Of a DNA stretch of 64,000 nucleotides, positions 18,799 through 27,443 are shown in pieces. The DNA lies in the NCBI RefSeq assembly GCF_009876115.1, contig NZ_WWSY01000011.1, positions 13,738-77,737 on the forward strand. The letters are read 5' to 3'. The position numbers were made by a program, and so were the translations under genes. Under the pieces are notes generated by a model. It had not been told where the DNA came from. It did no database searches and saw only the letters and a program-made list of their open reading frames with translations. Each line of letters begins with the position of its first letter. The first letter of the stretch is position 1. Origin of the DNA: Collinsella aerofaciens. Its GTDB lineage: Bacteria; Actinomycetota; Coriobacteriia; Coriobacteriales; Coriobacteriaceae.

Positions 18799-18805
18799 TT
18801 AGAGG

Positions 18806-18845
18806 AACGGGGCAGTCCGCACTCCTGCGGACTGCCCCGTTTTTG
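18806..18845 (+). terminator. Rho-independent terminator after zinc-ribbon gene
   Basis: AACGGGGCAGTCCGC and GCGGACTGCCCCGTT form a perfect 15-bp stem with a 6-base loop and T-run. Confidence 0.92.
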
Positions 18846-18992
18846 TGTTGCGGGGAAGTGCCGGGCACTTCATTAAAAGTCCTCGCGCGGACTCGAATTC
18901 CAATGTCGCCTAGCGCCTTCGTGCAGGATTCCCGAAGTGACTAAAATATGACCATAGAGACAGTTTTAACGAACCCCATGGGAGTGGCACGC

Positions 18993-19262
18993 ATGGACAA
19001 CAACACCTTGCTGTTTCAGGACAAAGGTTCGGGTAGGTCTAAAGACGTCAAGATCTACCCCAACCGTATTGAGGTGCTCAAGAAGGGCACTTTTGGTGGC
19101 AAGCACACCGAGATTGTCTATCTTAAGGACATCACGGGGGTCAACAGGATCAAGGGTCGCGACGTTTTCCTACGTAACAGGCTGTTGACTGCTTGTGTCT
19201 TTAGCCTGAGCAGCCGCTCCCAAGCTCAGGAGTTCGTGAATGCACTGAACATGGTGATGTAG
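18993..19262 (+). CDS. Small PH-like domain protein
   Basis: An 89-aa protein that reads as one short beta-rich domain with a C-terminal amphipathic helix. Strand segments are DVKIYPNRIEVLKKG, TEIVYLKDITGVNRIKG and FSLSSRSQAQEFVNALN, the arrangement of bacterial PH-like (bPH/YdbT-type) domains that often bind membranes or partner proteins. The ATG at 18993 is chosen for the GGAG eight bases upstream; ATGs at 18948 and 18978 would add 15 or 5 residues. The gene stands alone between two terminators. Confidence 0.65.
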   Translation: MDNNTLLFQDKGSGRSKDVKIYPNRIEVLKKGTFGGKHTEIVYLKDITGVNRIKGRDVFLRNRLLTACVFSLSSRSQAQEFVNALNMVM

Positions 19263-19289
19263 CCGATAACGGCGTTCGGGCTAAGGTAA

Positions 19290-19326
19290 AAATCGGGGCG
19301 CAGAACGGTATTCTGCGCCCCGATTG
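19290..19326. terminator. Bidirectional terminator between the PH-like gene and the convergent phospholipase gene
   Basis: AATCGGGGCGCAGAA pairs perfectly with TTCTGCGCCCCGATT across a 5-base loop. A/T-rich flanks on both sides suit termination in either direction. Confidence 0.8.
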
Positions 19327-19354
19327 AGTTGATGCGCCCAAAAAACTGGCTTGC

Positions 19355-21856
19355 CTATTCGTTAACGTCCTCGGTATTGTCGCGGTCACTGGCAAGCATT
19401 GCTGCGCCGGCGACTGTCGTCGCCATGGCGGCAGCGGCGAGCCCGGCGGCAATGCCGGAACCGTCGCCCGTGTTGGCGAGCTTTCCGCCCGAGCCCTTGC
19501 CCTTGTTGCCCTTACCATTCTTATCAGCGCTGTCTGCGTTGGAACCCGTGCCGCTGCCGTTGCCGGCGCCGGTGCCGCCTGCACTGCCCGAGGCCGCTAC
19601 GGTAAAGCTTGCGGCTCCGTCGCTGGCGAGCGTGTAGTTCTGCGCCGCGTCGCCCAAGAGACCGTTCACGCGCACCCAGTACGTTCCTGCGGCAAATGTT
19701 TCGCCCTCGGCCATTGCCGTGCCCGGAGCGCCGTTCGCGTCGTGCACAAACTCGAGCTGGGCCGTGCAGGCATCGGTTTCGAGCTTGCCCTCGAGTGATG
19801 CCGCAATCTTGGCGCGCACGTCTTCGCCGGCCTTAAGGCCTTCGAGTCCCTCAAAATGGGGCGTCAGCGCGCGTGGATCGATATCGATGGGCACAGAGCC
19901 CTGCAGCCCCGTAACGGTCTCGTTGCCCAGGGCGTCGACATCCACGTATTCAATGGCAAACGCATGGCCCGAAGCTGTCGCGTTGAGCGCGTTGCTGCTG
20001 TCGGCAAGGCGGAAATGACCCTCGCCAACGGTCTTGCCATCCTGGAATGAGGCATCGCTCAGCGAGTCGCCGTACGTCATGCGCATGCGGGTCGGGAGAT
20101 AGTACGGGAGATAGTACGAAGCCGTCTGCTTGTGCTCCGTATCGTAATTGCGCTGGTAGATGCTCCGGGCCAGCGCCGCATCAACAAAGTCGGATGCGAT
20201 GATGCCAATGTGCTTGAGGTAATCTGACTTTGTATCCTCGGTGCCGCTGGGGTTGATGTACGGGCTCTTATACAGATGCTCGTTGACTACTCGTGCCGAG
20301 GTAAAAGGATTGCCTCCGTGCGACAAGCCCGTGCAGCTGGTGTAGTTGATAGACCAGCAGCGCTCCAGGACTTGCTCCTTGGCCCCGTTATCGTCCTCGA
20401 CATCTACCTCGTTGCGCGTGCGCCCGGTCGTTTCCTTCAGCGCATTATCGACCCAGCTGAGCTTGTCGGTTCCCGTGAGTTTGTACTTGTCCTGGGCGTA
20501 TACCTTGGTGCAATAGGGCTCTTTGTCGCCTGTTTCCCCCGCGGCTTCAAAGCCCCGCGCGTCTTGGACGAGACACATAGTGGCGCTGTCGGAGTGAGCC
20601 TTGATCTTGTCATCCCATTCGGTAAGGTCGAGGCCCCACGTGTGGCCGCTTACACTGTTGCCGGCGAGCCTAAATCGACGCAGCAGAACGATCTTTCCGC
20701 GCACCTCGTGTAGCGTGGGGATTCGGCTCGACGTATAGAACAGTTTGGGGTTGTCGTCCAAAACCTTGGCGAAAGCCGTCGTAACACTTTCGTCGGTAGC
20801 CTCGTCGTTGCCTCGTGATACAAGCATGATGAGCGCTTCTGTCGGGTTTTCGTTCAAAAACGTTTTGAAGTAGCCTATGACATCGGAAAGATGCATAAAG
20901 TACGCGTCTTTTTTGAGCAGGTAGTAATCCCCGTGGTCGATACCGGGGTCGTCGCCCTTTCCGAGCCGGATATCAAAATAGCGAATGCCTTCGAGCAACT
21001 GCGTGGGAATGTAATCCTGCTGGCATTTTACTTGCGAGGATTGGGGCTCAGTGTCGTTGTCCACGCTGCAGGTGCCCGAATCGTGCGTACCCGGGATGCT
21101 CAGCTCGTCGAGGAACTTGTTGTCGTCGACGTATTTCATCCAACATGGCCCATCGACGTAGCTGCTGTACGTGATCCAGTCGAGGCTGCTAACCGTGGCA
21201 TCGTTCTTTTTCATGTCGTAACCGATAAGTTCGAGCTCCCACGGAATGCTCTTACTCTTATGGCAGATCTTATTGTTGTCCTGGTCTTCGCCGTTCGATT
21301 CTATTGCCAGGTACTTAATGTCTTTTTTCTCGGTTTCTTTCTCGACCGTGCGGTCTCGGATGATATAGGTTCCGTTTGATTGACGCTCGAACGCAAAAGC
21401 GCGGCTGGGCTTGTTGTCATACTCGCCGCCCCATACGTGGATGACCTTTCCATCTTTGTCCGAGTCGTCGTCGACCGACCAAATGCTGTAGCCCGTCTTT
21501 TTATGCTCTTCGAAATTGAGCAAGGTGCGGATAGCATACTAGTTTGTATCGTCATTCTTGGTCGTTACGTTCTCAAGGATGAGCTTGCTGGACGTGCCGT
21601 CGTTAAACAGGTGGCAGACGTTGCCGCGAACGTTGCCGTCTTGGTTGACGCTCGCGGTGCGAAAATAGCCCGCGGGGCGAAGGCGAATGACGAAATTGTC
21701 GAGGCTGACTGACGCTGTGGCAGCGTCTTCTGCAAATGCCGCGCGCACGGGAAGGCCCAATCCCGCGGTTTCGGGCAGGCTTACAAATGGCGACAATGCT
21801 GCGAGTCCTAGGCCCAACGTGAATGCTTGACGGCTGATGGCGTGGTGTTCGGTCAT
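19355..21856 (-). pseudogene. Secreted phosphatidylinositol-specific phospholipase C-like protein, interrupted by an in-frame amber codon
   Basis: Read from the ATG at 21856 (GGAGGAG upstream), the frame encodes a signal peptide and a ricin/beta-trefoil-like lectin region. It then meets TAG at codon 106 (21539-21541). The same frame continues without shift for 722 more residues from about 21523. That part holds the end of the lectin-like region and then a PI-PLC X domain: SIPGTHDSGT with His258 of the joined frame, YFDIRLG, and DHGDYY with His308. The C-terminus has LANTGDG followed by a hydrophobic stretch and an acidic tail, an LAxTG-type sorting signal. The uninterrupted product would be about 833 aa. 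Either a nonsense mutation has silenced it, or a secretion-less fragment is made. Confidence 0.8.
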
Positions 21857-22160
21857 AACTCCTCCGTTCGCAGGGTGCGGTTATGCACTCATTTTGTTCA
21901 CTATACTGCCCGGATGTCTAAACGTGTTGGCTTAATTGTCTGCGTGGCGCCATAAATCGGCGGGCGGACGCGTTGGGGCGCTTGTCTATTTGTGCTGCTA
22001 CCGCGCTGGGGGTGGTTTTGCCGCCCGGCACCCTCGCGTTCGCCGGCTATCGGCATAAGAAAAGGAGGGTCGGTTTACCGGCCCTCCCTGGGTACGAAGC
22101 GCTGGGGTACCGTCGCTTGTTTGCTCTGCGACCGTGTTTCCCGTTGCGCTCGCCAGTCGC
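21857..22160. other. Intergenic region between phospholipase and lipoprotein genes
   Basis: The right part holds the terminator of the upstream minus-strand lipoprotein gene. The left part must hold the promoter of the phospholipase gene. I see no convincing consensus promoter, RNA or ORF. Confidence 0.5.
22060..22089 (-). terminator. Rho-independent terminator of lipoprotein gene 22161-22754
   Basis: On the minus strand, GGAGGGCCGG pairs with CCGACCCTCC across TAAA (one G-A mismatch) and runs into TTTTC. Confidence 0.8.
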
Positions 22161-22754
22161 TTAGCGCTTGATCTCGATATCGTCGAGCTTGACGTCCATG
22201 GCCTCGGTCTTGGCCTTGGCAATGTCATCGGCAAACTCCAGAGACTTCATCATGGTCTCGACGGCGTCCTTGTGCTCCTCGACATTGTCGATGCTCACGT
22301 AAACGCTGCCGCCGCCTGCTTCGGTGAAGTACTCAGTCGTTACGCCGCCCGAGTGTGTATAGGAAGCGTTGCGCCAAGTCTTGCCGTTGTACTTGACGGG
22401 ATCATTCTCGGTCCACTCAAAGTTGGCCTTCCATTTGGCCTCGTAGTCGAACAGCTCGTCAGCGTTCTTGTCAGAGTCGAAGACAGGGATGAAGCGATCG
22501 CTGGCGTGCTCGCTCTCGGTGAACTTAAACTGGGCCCTATCGGCGGTGTCGCCTGCGACGTCCGTGATTTCGACGCCCTCGGGCACCTCGACCTTAAACC
22601 AAATGAAGTCGGTCCTCATATCCACGGCTGGCTTTTCTGCTCCGCCGCCACCGCCACTGCCGGCAGCGCCACCGCTTCCACCGCAACCCACCAGGGCAAC
22701 TGCGGCAAAAAGACTCATGCAGAGGGTGAGAATCGCAAAGGCCTTCTTTTTCAT
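22161..22754 (-). CDS. Putative lipoprotein, paralog of the upstream neighbour
   Basis: A 197-aa exported protein. The N-terminus is a classic lipoprotein signal (MKKKAFAILTLC, lipobox LVGC, Cys24), followed by a Gly-rich linker to about residue 40. The mature domain contains DFIWFKVEVPEGVEI, AKWKANFEW and KYNGKTWRNASY, and ends in short acidic/basic helices. It matches the upstream gene 22997-23599 segment by segment, so the two are tandem duplicates. I do not recognise the mature domain. GGAGG precedes the ATG. Each copy has its own leader and terminator, so they are not a simple operon. Confidence 0.8.
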   Translation of the reverse strand: MKKKAFAILTLCMSLFAAVALVGCGGSGGAAGSGGGGGAEKPAVDMRTDFIWFKVEVPEGVEITDVAGDTADRAQFKFTESEHASDRFIPVFDSDKNADELFDYEAKWKANFEWTENDPVKYNGKTWRNASYTHSGGVTTEYFTEAGGGSVYVSIDNVEEHKDAVETMMKSLEFADDIAKAKTEAMDVKLDDIEIKR

Positions 22755-22826
22755 GGTCGTGTCCTCCTCGATCTGTAACCGCCCATGGATTACCTGCCTT
22801 TACTGTACGCGTGGGCGGCTCGCTAG

Positions 22827-22845
22827 GGTGGGCCATGTGTCCCAT
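22827..22845 (-). promoter_or_regulatory. 19-bp motif shared upstream of both lipoprotein genes, copy 1
   Basis: GGTGGGCCATGTGTCCCAT (plus-strand reading) recurs exactly at 23796-23814. On the minus strand it lies 19 bases before a possible -10 (TACAGT) of the 22754 gene. Confidence 0.5.
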
Positions 22846-22891
22846 TCTGAGGGCCGGATTTGCGCCGTTAAGTGGCAATATGCTCGGACGC

Positions 22892-22930
22892 AAAAGAGGG
22901 GAGGGCCGATGCTGTCGGCCCTCCCCGGGG
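22892..22930 (-). terminator. Rho-independent terminator of lipoprotein gene 22997-23599
   Basis: On the minus strand, GGGGAGGGCCGAC pairs with the CGGCCCTCCCC side and is followed by TCTTTTG. Confidence 0.8.
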
Positions 22931-22996
22931 TTGGGTGCCCGTTGTTTTAATGGGGCGCGTGTACGCGGGTGCGCATAGGCACGTGCGGGTGTCCCG

Positions 22997-23599
22997 TTAC
23001 TTGATCTCGATGCTCGAAATCTCGACTTCGCGTGCCTCGGAAACTGCCTCTTCCATGTCATCGGGGAACTCGATGGAGTTGAGGAGCGTCTCGGCTTCTT
23101 TCTTGTGCTGGTCGAAGTTCGAGATGAGGACGTAGACGCTTCCCGGCTCAACGTCGGTAAAAAGCATGGTTGAGATGCCGCTGTTGTCCTCGTATGTTCC
23201 GACGAGCCACGTCCTGCCGTTATACTCGACGGACCCGCCATCCTTCCACTGGAACGTATCCCCCTTCTTTTCCGCCTGGTCGGCGTGGGATTCCTCGGCC
23301 GTCAGCGCTTTTTTCCAAACGGGGATAAAGCGATCGGCCGAGGCGTTCTCGTTCTCGGGGAAGGTGAGCTGGACCCTGTCGGCGTTCTTGCCGGCGGAGT
23401 CGCTCACGCCAACGCTCTCGGGCATCTCGACCTTAAACCAGATAAAGTCAGTCTTTTCGGCGACGGGGGCCTTTTCCCTGCTCTCGCTCTTGGCGGTGCT
23501 GCCGCTTCCGCCCGATGCGCTCCCGCCGCAGCCGACAAGGGCAAATGCGGCAAAGAGGGCGATGCAAAGGGAAAGAATCGATAGGGTCTTTTTCTTCAT
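22997..23599 (-). CDS. Putative lipoprotein, paralog of the downstream neighbour
   Basis: A 200-aa exported protein. The ATG at 23599 follows AAGGAGG. The signal peptide MKKKTLSILSLC with lipobox LVGC is nearly identical to that of 22161-22754. The mature part repeats the same pattern: DFIWFKVEMPESVGV, then ADRFIPVWKK, then EYNGRTWLVGTY, then a region ending VLISNFDQHKKEAETLLNSI. The sequences have diverged well beyond recent duplication, suggesting retention for related but distinct roles at the outer membrane face. Function is unknown. Confidence 0.8.
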   Translation of the reverse strand: MKKKTLSILSLCIALFAAFALVGCGGSASGGSGSTAKSESREKAPVAEKTDFIWFKVEMPESVGVSDSAGKNADRVQLTFPENENASADRFIPVWKKALTAEESHADQAEKKGDTFQWKDGGSVEYNGRTWLVGTYEDNSGISTMLFTDVEPGSVYVLISNFDQHKKEAETLLNSIEFPDDMEEAVSEAREVEISSIEIK

Positions 23600-23975
23600 G
23601 GTGGCGTCCTCCTTGTCTGCCAGGGACATCGTGCGCCGCGGATCGCTGGGGCGGCGGTTACGCATGCACATGATGCCTTTGTTTACTGTGCGGTTATTCC
23701 TCCATTCGTCGTCCGGCGCCGTGATGAGCTTGCCCCAACATAGGGCTCCTTACCTATATGTATGCCCCAGTTGCCGCTGCCCGGGAGTCTCGAAAGGTGG
23801 GCCATGTGTCCCATGTTTGTGTCGCTGCCGCCTATCGTGTGCCATAGAAATCCGCGATGGCCAGGTGCGCTGACGCTCATGTGCTTATGGGCTAGACTTA
23901 GCACCATTACGTGATCGATGCGGTCGGTCGGCGGTTGCCACCCGACCGATGTATATGACTTGAAGGTGCATGTGT
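23600..23975. other. Divergent intergenic region between lipoprotein and fchA
   Basis: It contains the second exact copy of the 19-bp motif and the leaders of both divergent genes. No ORF or hairpin with terminator character is apparent. Confidence 0.5.
23796..23814 (-). promoter_or_regulatory. 19-bp motif shared upstream of both lipoprotein genes, copy 2
   Basis: Identical to 22827-22845, same orientation relative to the lipoprotein gene, but about 200 bases from its start codon. Confidence 0.5.
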
Positions 23976-24608
23976 ATGAGCCAAGAGATGATGGACAAGA
24001 CCTGCCGCGGGTTTGCCGAGGCGCTGGCCGCGCGCGAGCCGGTTCCCGGCGGTGGCAGCGCGAGCGCCTTTGTGGGCGCGCTGGGCGCCTCGCTGTGCGG
24101 AATGGTTGCCCGCTACGGTGCGACCAATCCCGCGCTTGCTGATCGTGCGGATGACCTGACGCGTGCGTTTGCCCATGCTGATGAGCTGGCCCAGGAGCTT
24201 GTCGAGTTGGTTGCCGAGGACGTTCGTGCCTATGGGCAGGTGTCCGCGGCGTACGGTATTCCGCGTGACGATCCGGCTCGAGCGACCGCGATTCAGGATG
24301 CGCTGCATGTGGCCGCTATGCCGCCGTATCGCATTATGGATGCCTGCGGGCGTGCGCTGGCGCTGCTCGAGGACATGGCCGACAAGGGTTCGCGTCAGCT
24401 GCTGTCCGATGTGGCGTGCGGCGCCGTGTTCTGCCGTTCCGCTATGCAGGGCGCGAGCTTGACGCTCTTTGCCAACACCACGTCTATGAAGGACCGGGCG
24501 CGCGCCGAGGAGCTCGAGACCGCGTGCGATGAGCTGCTCGACATGTGGTTGCCGCGCGCCGATGCGCTGGCGCGCCGCGCCGCCGACGCTGCAAGGAAGA
24601 GAGGATAG
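23976..24608 (+). CDS. fchA: Cyclodeaminase/cyclohydrolase family protein (FchA-like methenyl-THF cyclohydrolase)
   Basis: A 210-aa member of the formimidoyl-THF cyclodeaminase (FTCD C-terminal) family. The conserved N-terminal segment PVPGGGSASAFVGALGASL forms the folate-binding helices; the rest is all-helical. Stand-alone members in acetogens act as methenyl-THF cyclohydrolase (FchA), while others are cyclodeaminases of histidine breakdown. No histidine-utilisation gene is near, and folD starts two bases after the stop, so the cyclohydrolase role is favoured. Start 23976 has GAAGGTG seven bases upstream; ATG 23970 is an alternative. Confidence 0.85.
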   Translation: MSQEMMDKTCRGFAEALAAREPVPGGGSASAFVGALGASLCGMVARYGATNPALADRADDLTRAFAHADELAQELVELVAEDVRAYGQVSAAYGIPRDDPARATAIQDALHVAAMPPYRIMDACGRALALLEDMADKGSRQLLSDVACGAVFCRSAMQGASLTLFANTTSMKDRARAEELETACDELLDMWLPRADALARRAADAARKRG

Positions 24609-24610
24609 CC

Positions 24611-25465
24611 ATGGCTGAACTGCTGAAGGGTGCTCCCGTCGCTCGCGCTTTGACTGAGGAACTTGCTGCTCGCTGCGCAGCCCTGCGCGAGCGGGGCGTT
24701 GTTCCGACGTTGGCTATCGTGCGTGTGGGTGAACGCGAGGACGACCTATCCTACGAGCGCGGTGCGCTCAGGCGCTGCGAGAAGGTTGGCATTGAAGCTC
24801 GCCGCGTTTTGCTTCCCGCTGATGTTTCGCAGGACGAGCTGTTGGCGGCTATTAAGGACATCAATGCCGACCCTGCTGTTCATGGCTGTCTGATGTTCCG
24901 CCCGCTGCCCGCCGGCCTTGACGAGAACGCCGTCGCCGCGGCACTCGATCCCGCCAAGGATGTTGACTCCATGACGCCGGCTTCGCTGCTCACCACGCTT
25001 TCGGGGCGCGGCGAGGGTTTTGCCCCCTGCACAGCCGAAGCCGTGCTTGCTCTGCTGGATCATTACGGCGTTGAGCTGGATGGAGCTAAGGTTGCTGTGG
25101 TCGGGCGCTCGCTGGTGATCGGGCGTCCCGTTGCCGCCATGCTTACGGCGCGCAATGCGACCGTGACAACGTGCCATACGCATACGCGCGACCTTGCTGC
25201 CGAGTGCCGTGCTGCCGACATTGTGGTTGCGGCCGTTGGACGCGCGCGCACGATTGGTGTGGACGCGGTTCGCGAGGGCCAGACGATCATCGATGTTGGC
25301 ATTAATTGGGACGAGGCCGCTGGCAAGCTGGTGGGTGACGTCGATTTTGATGCTGCGGAGCCGATTGTTGGCGCAATTACTCCCGTTCCGGGTGGCGTGG
25401 GCGCTGTAACGACGGCGATTCTCGCCAAACACGTAATCGAGGCGGCGGAGCGTGCATCGAAATAG
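24611..25465 (+). CDS. folD: Methylene-THF dehydrogenase FolD, cyclohydrolase lysine missing
   Basis: A 284-aa protein with the FolD fold: an N-terminal folate domain and a Rossmann domain with VVGRSLVIGRPVAAML, and the ending TPVPGGVGAVTTAIL. In bifunctional enzymes the catalytic Lys lies four residues after a conserved Tyr (YVASK in E. coli). Here Tyr48 is followed by ERG and Ala52. The Gln of the QLPLP motif is also replaced (FRPLP), while the Asp of KDVD is kept (Asp119). By family knowledge, loss of this Lys abolishes cyclohydrolase but not dehydrogenase activity. The coupled fchA gene upstream could supply the missing step. Confidence 0.92.
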   Translation: MAELLKGAPVARALTEELAARCAALRERGVVPTLAIVRVGEREDDLSYERGALRRCEKVGIEARRVLLPADVSQDELLAAIKDINADPAVHGCLMFRPLPAGLDENAVAAALDPAKDVDSMTPASLLTTLSGRGEGFAPCTAEAVLALLDHYGVELDGAKVAVVGRSLVIGRPVAAMLTARNATVTTCHTHTRDLAAECRAADIVVAAVGRARTIGVDAVREGQTIIDVGINWDEAAGKLVGDVDFDAAEPIVGAITPVPGGVGAVTTAILAKHVIEAAERASK

Positions 25466-25503
25466 GCGTTTTGGGCTGTTTGAGGGGGTTAGTTCTATAC
25501 CAC

Positions 25504-25733
25504 GTGGACAAAAAATGCCAAATATGAGTACTGTTGCCAAGATAGTCTCATATATTTTAGGTCAAATAGGCTCTCTAACGATATTTATTATCGATAGAGA
25601 GCCTTTGTTATTGGACCTATGAGGAATTACATCATCTAATTTTTGAACAAATGTAGACTTTCGACACCCATGCGTAGCAAAATTGCTGTTACTAAATTGG
25701 TGACAGTACTCATATTTGGCATTTTTTGACCAC
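25504..25733. mobile_element. AT-rich MITE-like element with 37-bp inverted repeats
   Basis: The terminal arms 25504-25540 and 25697-25733 are inverted copies with three mismatches (core ATGCCAAATATGAGTACTGT). The interior contains a long hairpin, 25547-25623, in which GGCTCTCTA pairs with TAGAGAGCC and flanking AGGTC pairs with GACCT. Base composition is strikingly AT-rich compared with both neighbours. There is no ORF of note. It fills most of the 355-base gap between folD and the C69 peptidase gene. Confidence 0.75.
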
Positions 25734-25820
25734 AGGGGTTGCCAGCGCCGTGGTTTCGCCCTTTCTGCGCCGAAGCGATACACTGTTATCGTTTGATTTC
25801 TTCGCTCAAGGAGGATGCGC

Positions 25821-27344
25821 ATGCCGTGCACAACGATTTTGGTTGGTAAGAACGCGAGCTACGACGGGTCGACGTTGGTTGCCCGCAACGAGGACTCGTC
25901 CAACGGGGTGTTTGAGCCCAAGCGCATGCGCGTGGTGCATCCCGACGAGCAGCCGCGTGTCTACACGAGTGTCCTGAGCCACCTGACCGTTGAGCTGCCC
26001 GATAACCCCATGCGCTACACGAGCGTCCCCGATGTTGTCCCGGGCCACGGCATCTGGGCCGAGGCCGGTTTCAACGAGCTCAATGTGGGCATGTCCGCAA
26101 CCGAGACGCTCACCACCAACGAGCGCGTTCGCGGCGCCGACCCGCTCGTCGACTACGTGCCCGCCAAGGGCAACGAGGGCGAGGACGGCTATGTTCCGGC
26201 GCAGCCCGGTGGCCTGGGCGAGGAGGACATGGTGACCCTGGTGCTGCCGTATGCCAAGTCCGCCCGCGACGGCGTGCGTATCCTGGGCAACCTGCTCGAG
26301 CGCTACGGCACCTACGAGAACAACGGCATCGCCTTTAGTGATGTGGACGAGATCTGGTGGCTCGAGACAATAGGCGGTCACCACTGGATCGCCAAGCGCG
26401 TGCCTGACGACGCCTATGTGACCATGCCCAACCAGCTGGGTATCGACAGCTTTGACCTGGATGACGCCGAGGGCGTCCAGGTCGACCACATGTGCTCCGC
26501 CGACCTGCGCTCCTGGATGGCCGAGTGGCATCTGGACCTGACGCTGGGTGTTAAGGGCGACGGTCCCGCCGCGGTCTTTAACCCGCGCGAGGCCTTTGGC
26601 TCGCACAGTGACAGCGACCACGTCTACAACACGCCGCGCGCCTGGTACATGCAGCGCTGCCTTAACCCCAGCGATGTGTGGGACGGTTCCGAGGCCGACT
26701 ACACGCCCGAGAGCGACGATATTCCCTGGAGCCGCGTGCCCGAGCGCAAGGTGACCATCGAGGACATCAAGTACGTGCTTTCGAGCCACTACCAGGGCAC
26801 GGAGTACGACTGCTACGGCAGCAAGGGTACGCCCGCCACGCGCGGCGCCTATCGCCCCATCGGCATCAACCGCAACAGCCAGCTCGCCGTGTTGCAGCTG
26901 CGCCCCTATGCGCAGCCGGCGTATCGCGCCGTGCAGTGGATGGCCTTTGGCTCCAACTCGTTTAACGCACTGGTTCCGCTGTACGCCAACGTCGAGACCA
27001 TGCCCGAGTACTACGCCGGCACCCAGGCTCGCGTGACGTCCGAGAACTTCTACTGGGCCAACCGCCTGATTGGTGCGCTGGCCGACGTTCGCTTCCACGA
27101 GTGCGGCCGCGCCGTGGAGGACTACCAGGAGAAGGTCGGCGGCATGGGCCACAAGCAGATCCATGACGTCGACGCTGCCGTAGCCGTTCTGCCCGAGGCC
27201 GAGGTGCCCGCCGAGCTTGCACGCGCTAACGAGGCCTTTGCCGAGCGTGTTCGTGTAGAAACCGATGCTCTGTTGGGCAAGGTGCTCTACACCACGAGCT
27301 GCGCCATGAAGAACTCCTTCGCAATGAACGATAACGTGAGGTAG
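25821..27344 (+). CDS. C69 family dipeptidase (PepD-like)
   Basis: A 507-aa N-terminal nucleophile hydrolase. Cys3 (MPCTTILVGKNAS) would become the N-terminal catalytic residue after removal of two residues. The following segment DGSTLVARNEDSS is typical of the family. Other family stretches include ETIGGHHWIAKRVPD and YRPIGINRNSQLAVLQLR. The family cleaves a broad range of dipeptides; no signal peptide is seen, so it acts in the cytoplasm on imported peptides. AAGGAGG lies 6 bases before ATG 25821; ATG 25815 is too close to that site. It is the first gene after the AT-rich element. Confidence 0.92.
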   Translation: MPCTTILVGKNASYDGSTLVARNEDSSNGVFEPKRMRVVHPDEQPRVYTSVLSHLTVELPDNPMRYTSVPDVVPGHGIWAEAGFNELNVGMSATETLTTNERVRGADPLVDYVPAKGNEGEDGYVPAQPGGLGEEDMVTLVLPYAKSARDGVRILGNLLERYGTYENNGIAFSDVDEIWWLETIGGHHWIAKRVPDDAYVTMPNQLGIDSFDLDDAEGVQVDHMCSADLRSWMAEWHLDLTLGVKGDGPAAVFNPREAFGSHSDSDHVYNTPRAWYMQRCLNPSDVWDGSEADYTPESDDIPWSRVPERKVTIEDIKYVLSSHYQGTEYDCYGSKGTPATRGAYRPIGINRNSQLAVLQLRPYAQPAYRAVQWMAFGSNSFNALVPLYANVETMPEYYAGTQARVTSENFYWANRLIGALADVRFHECGRAVEDYQEKVGGMGHKQIHDVDAAVAVLPEAEVPAELARANEAFAERVRVETDALLGKVLYTTSCAMKNSFAMNDNVR

Positions 27345-27443
27345 GGATTCCCTATCGGTTGAATAGCGCTAAAACGCTTTGTCGCTTTCACTCAATCTTG
27401 GGTACAAGAAGGCCAATGCAGTTGTTTGTGATTGGAGACAACC

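Noticed and set aside
19355..21856. Programmed amber readthrough (pyrrolysine-like) in the phospholipase gene
   Set aside because: No Pyl genes or recoding element are visible, and a simple nonsense mutation explains the data.
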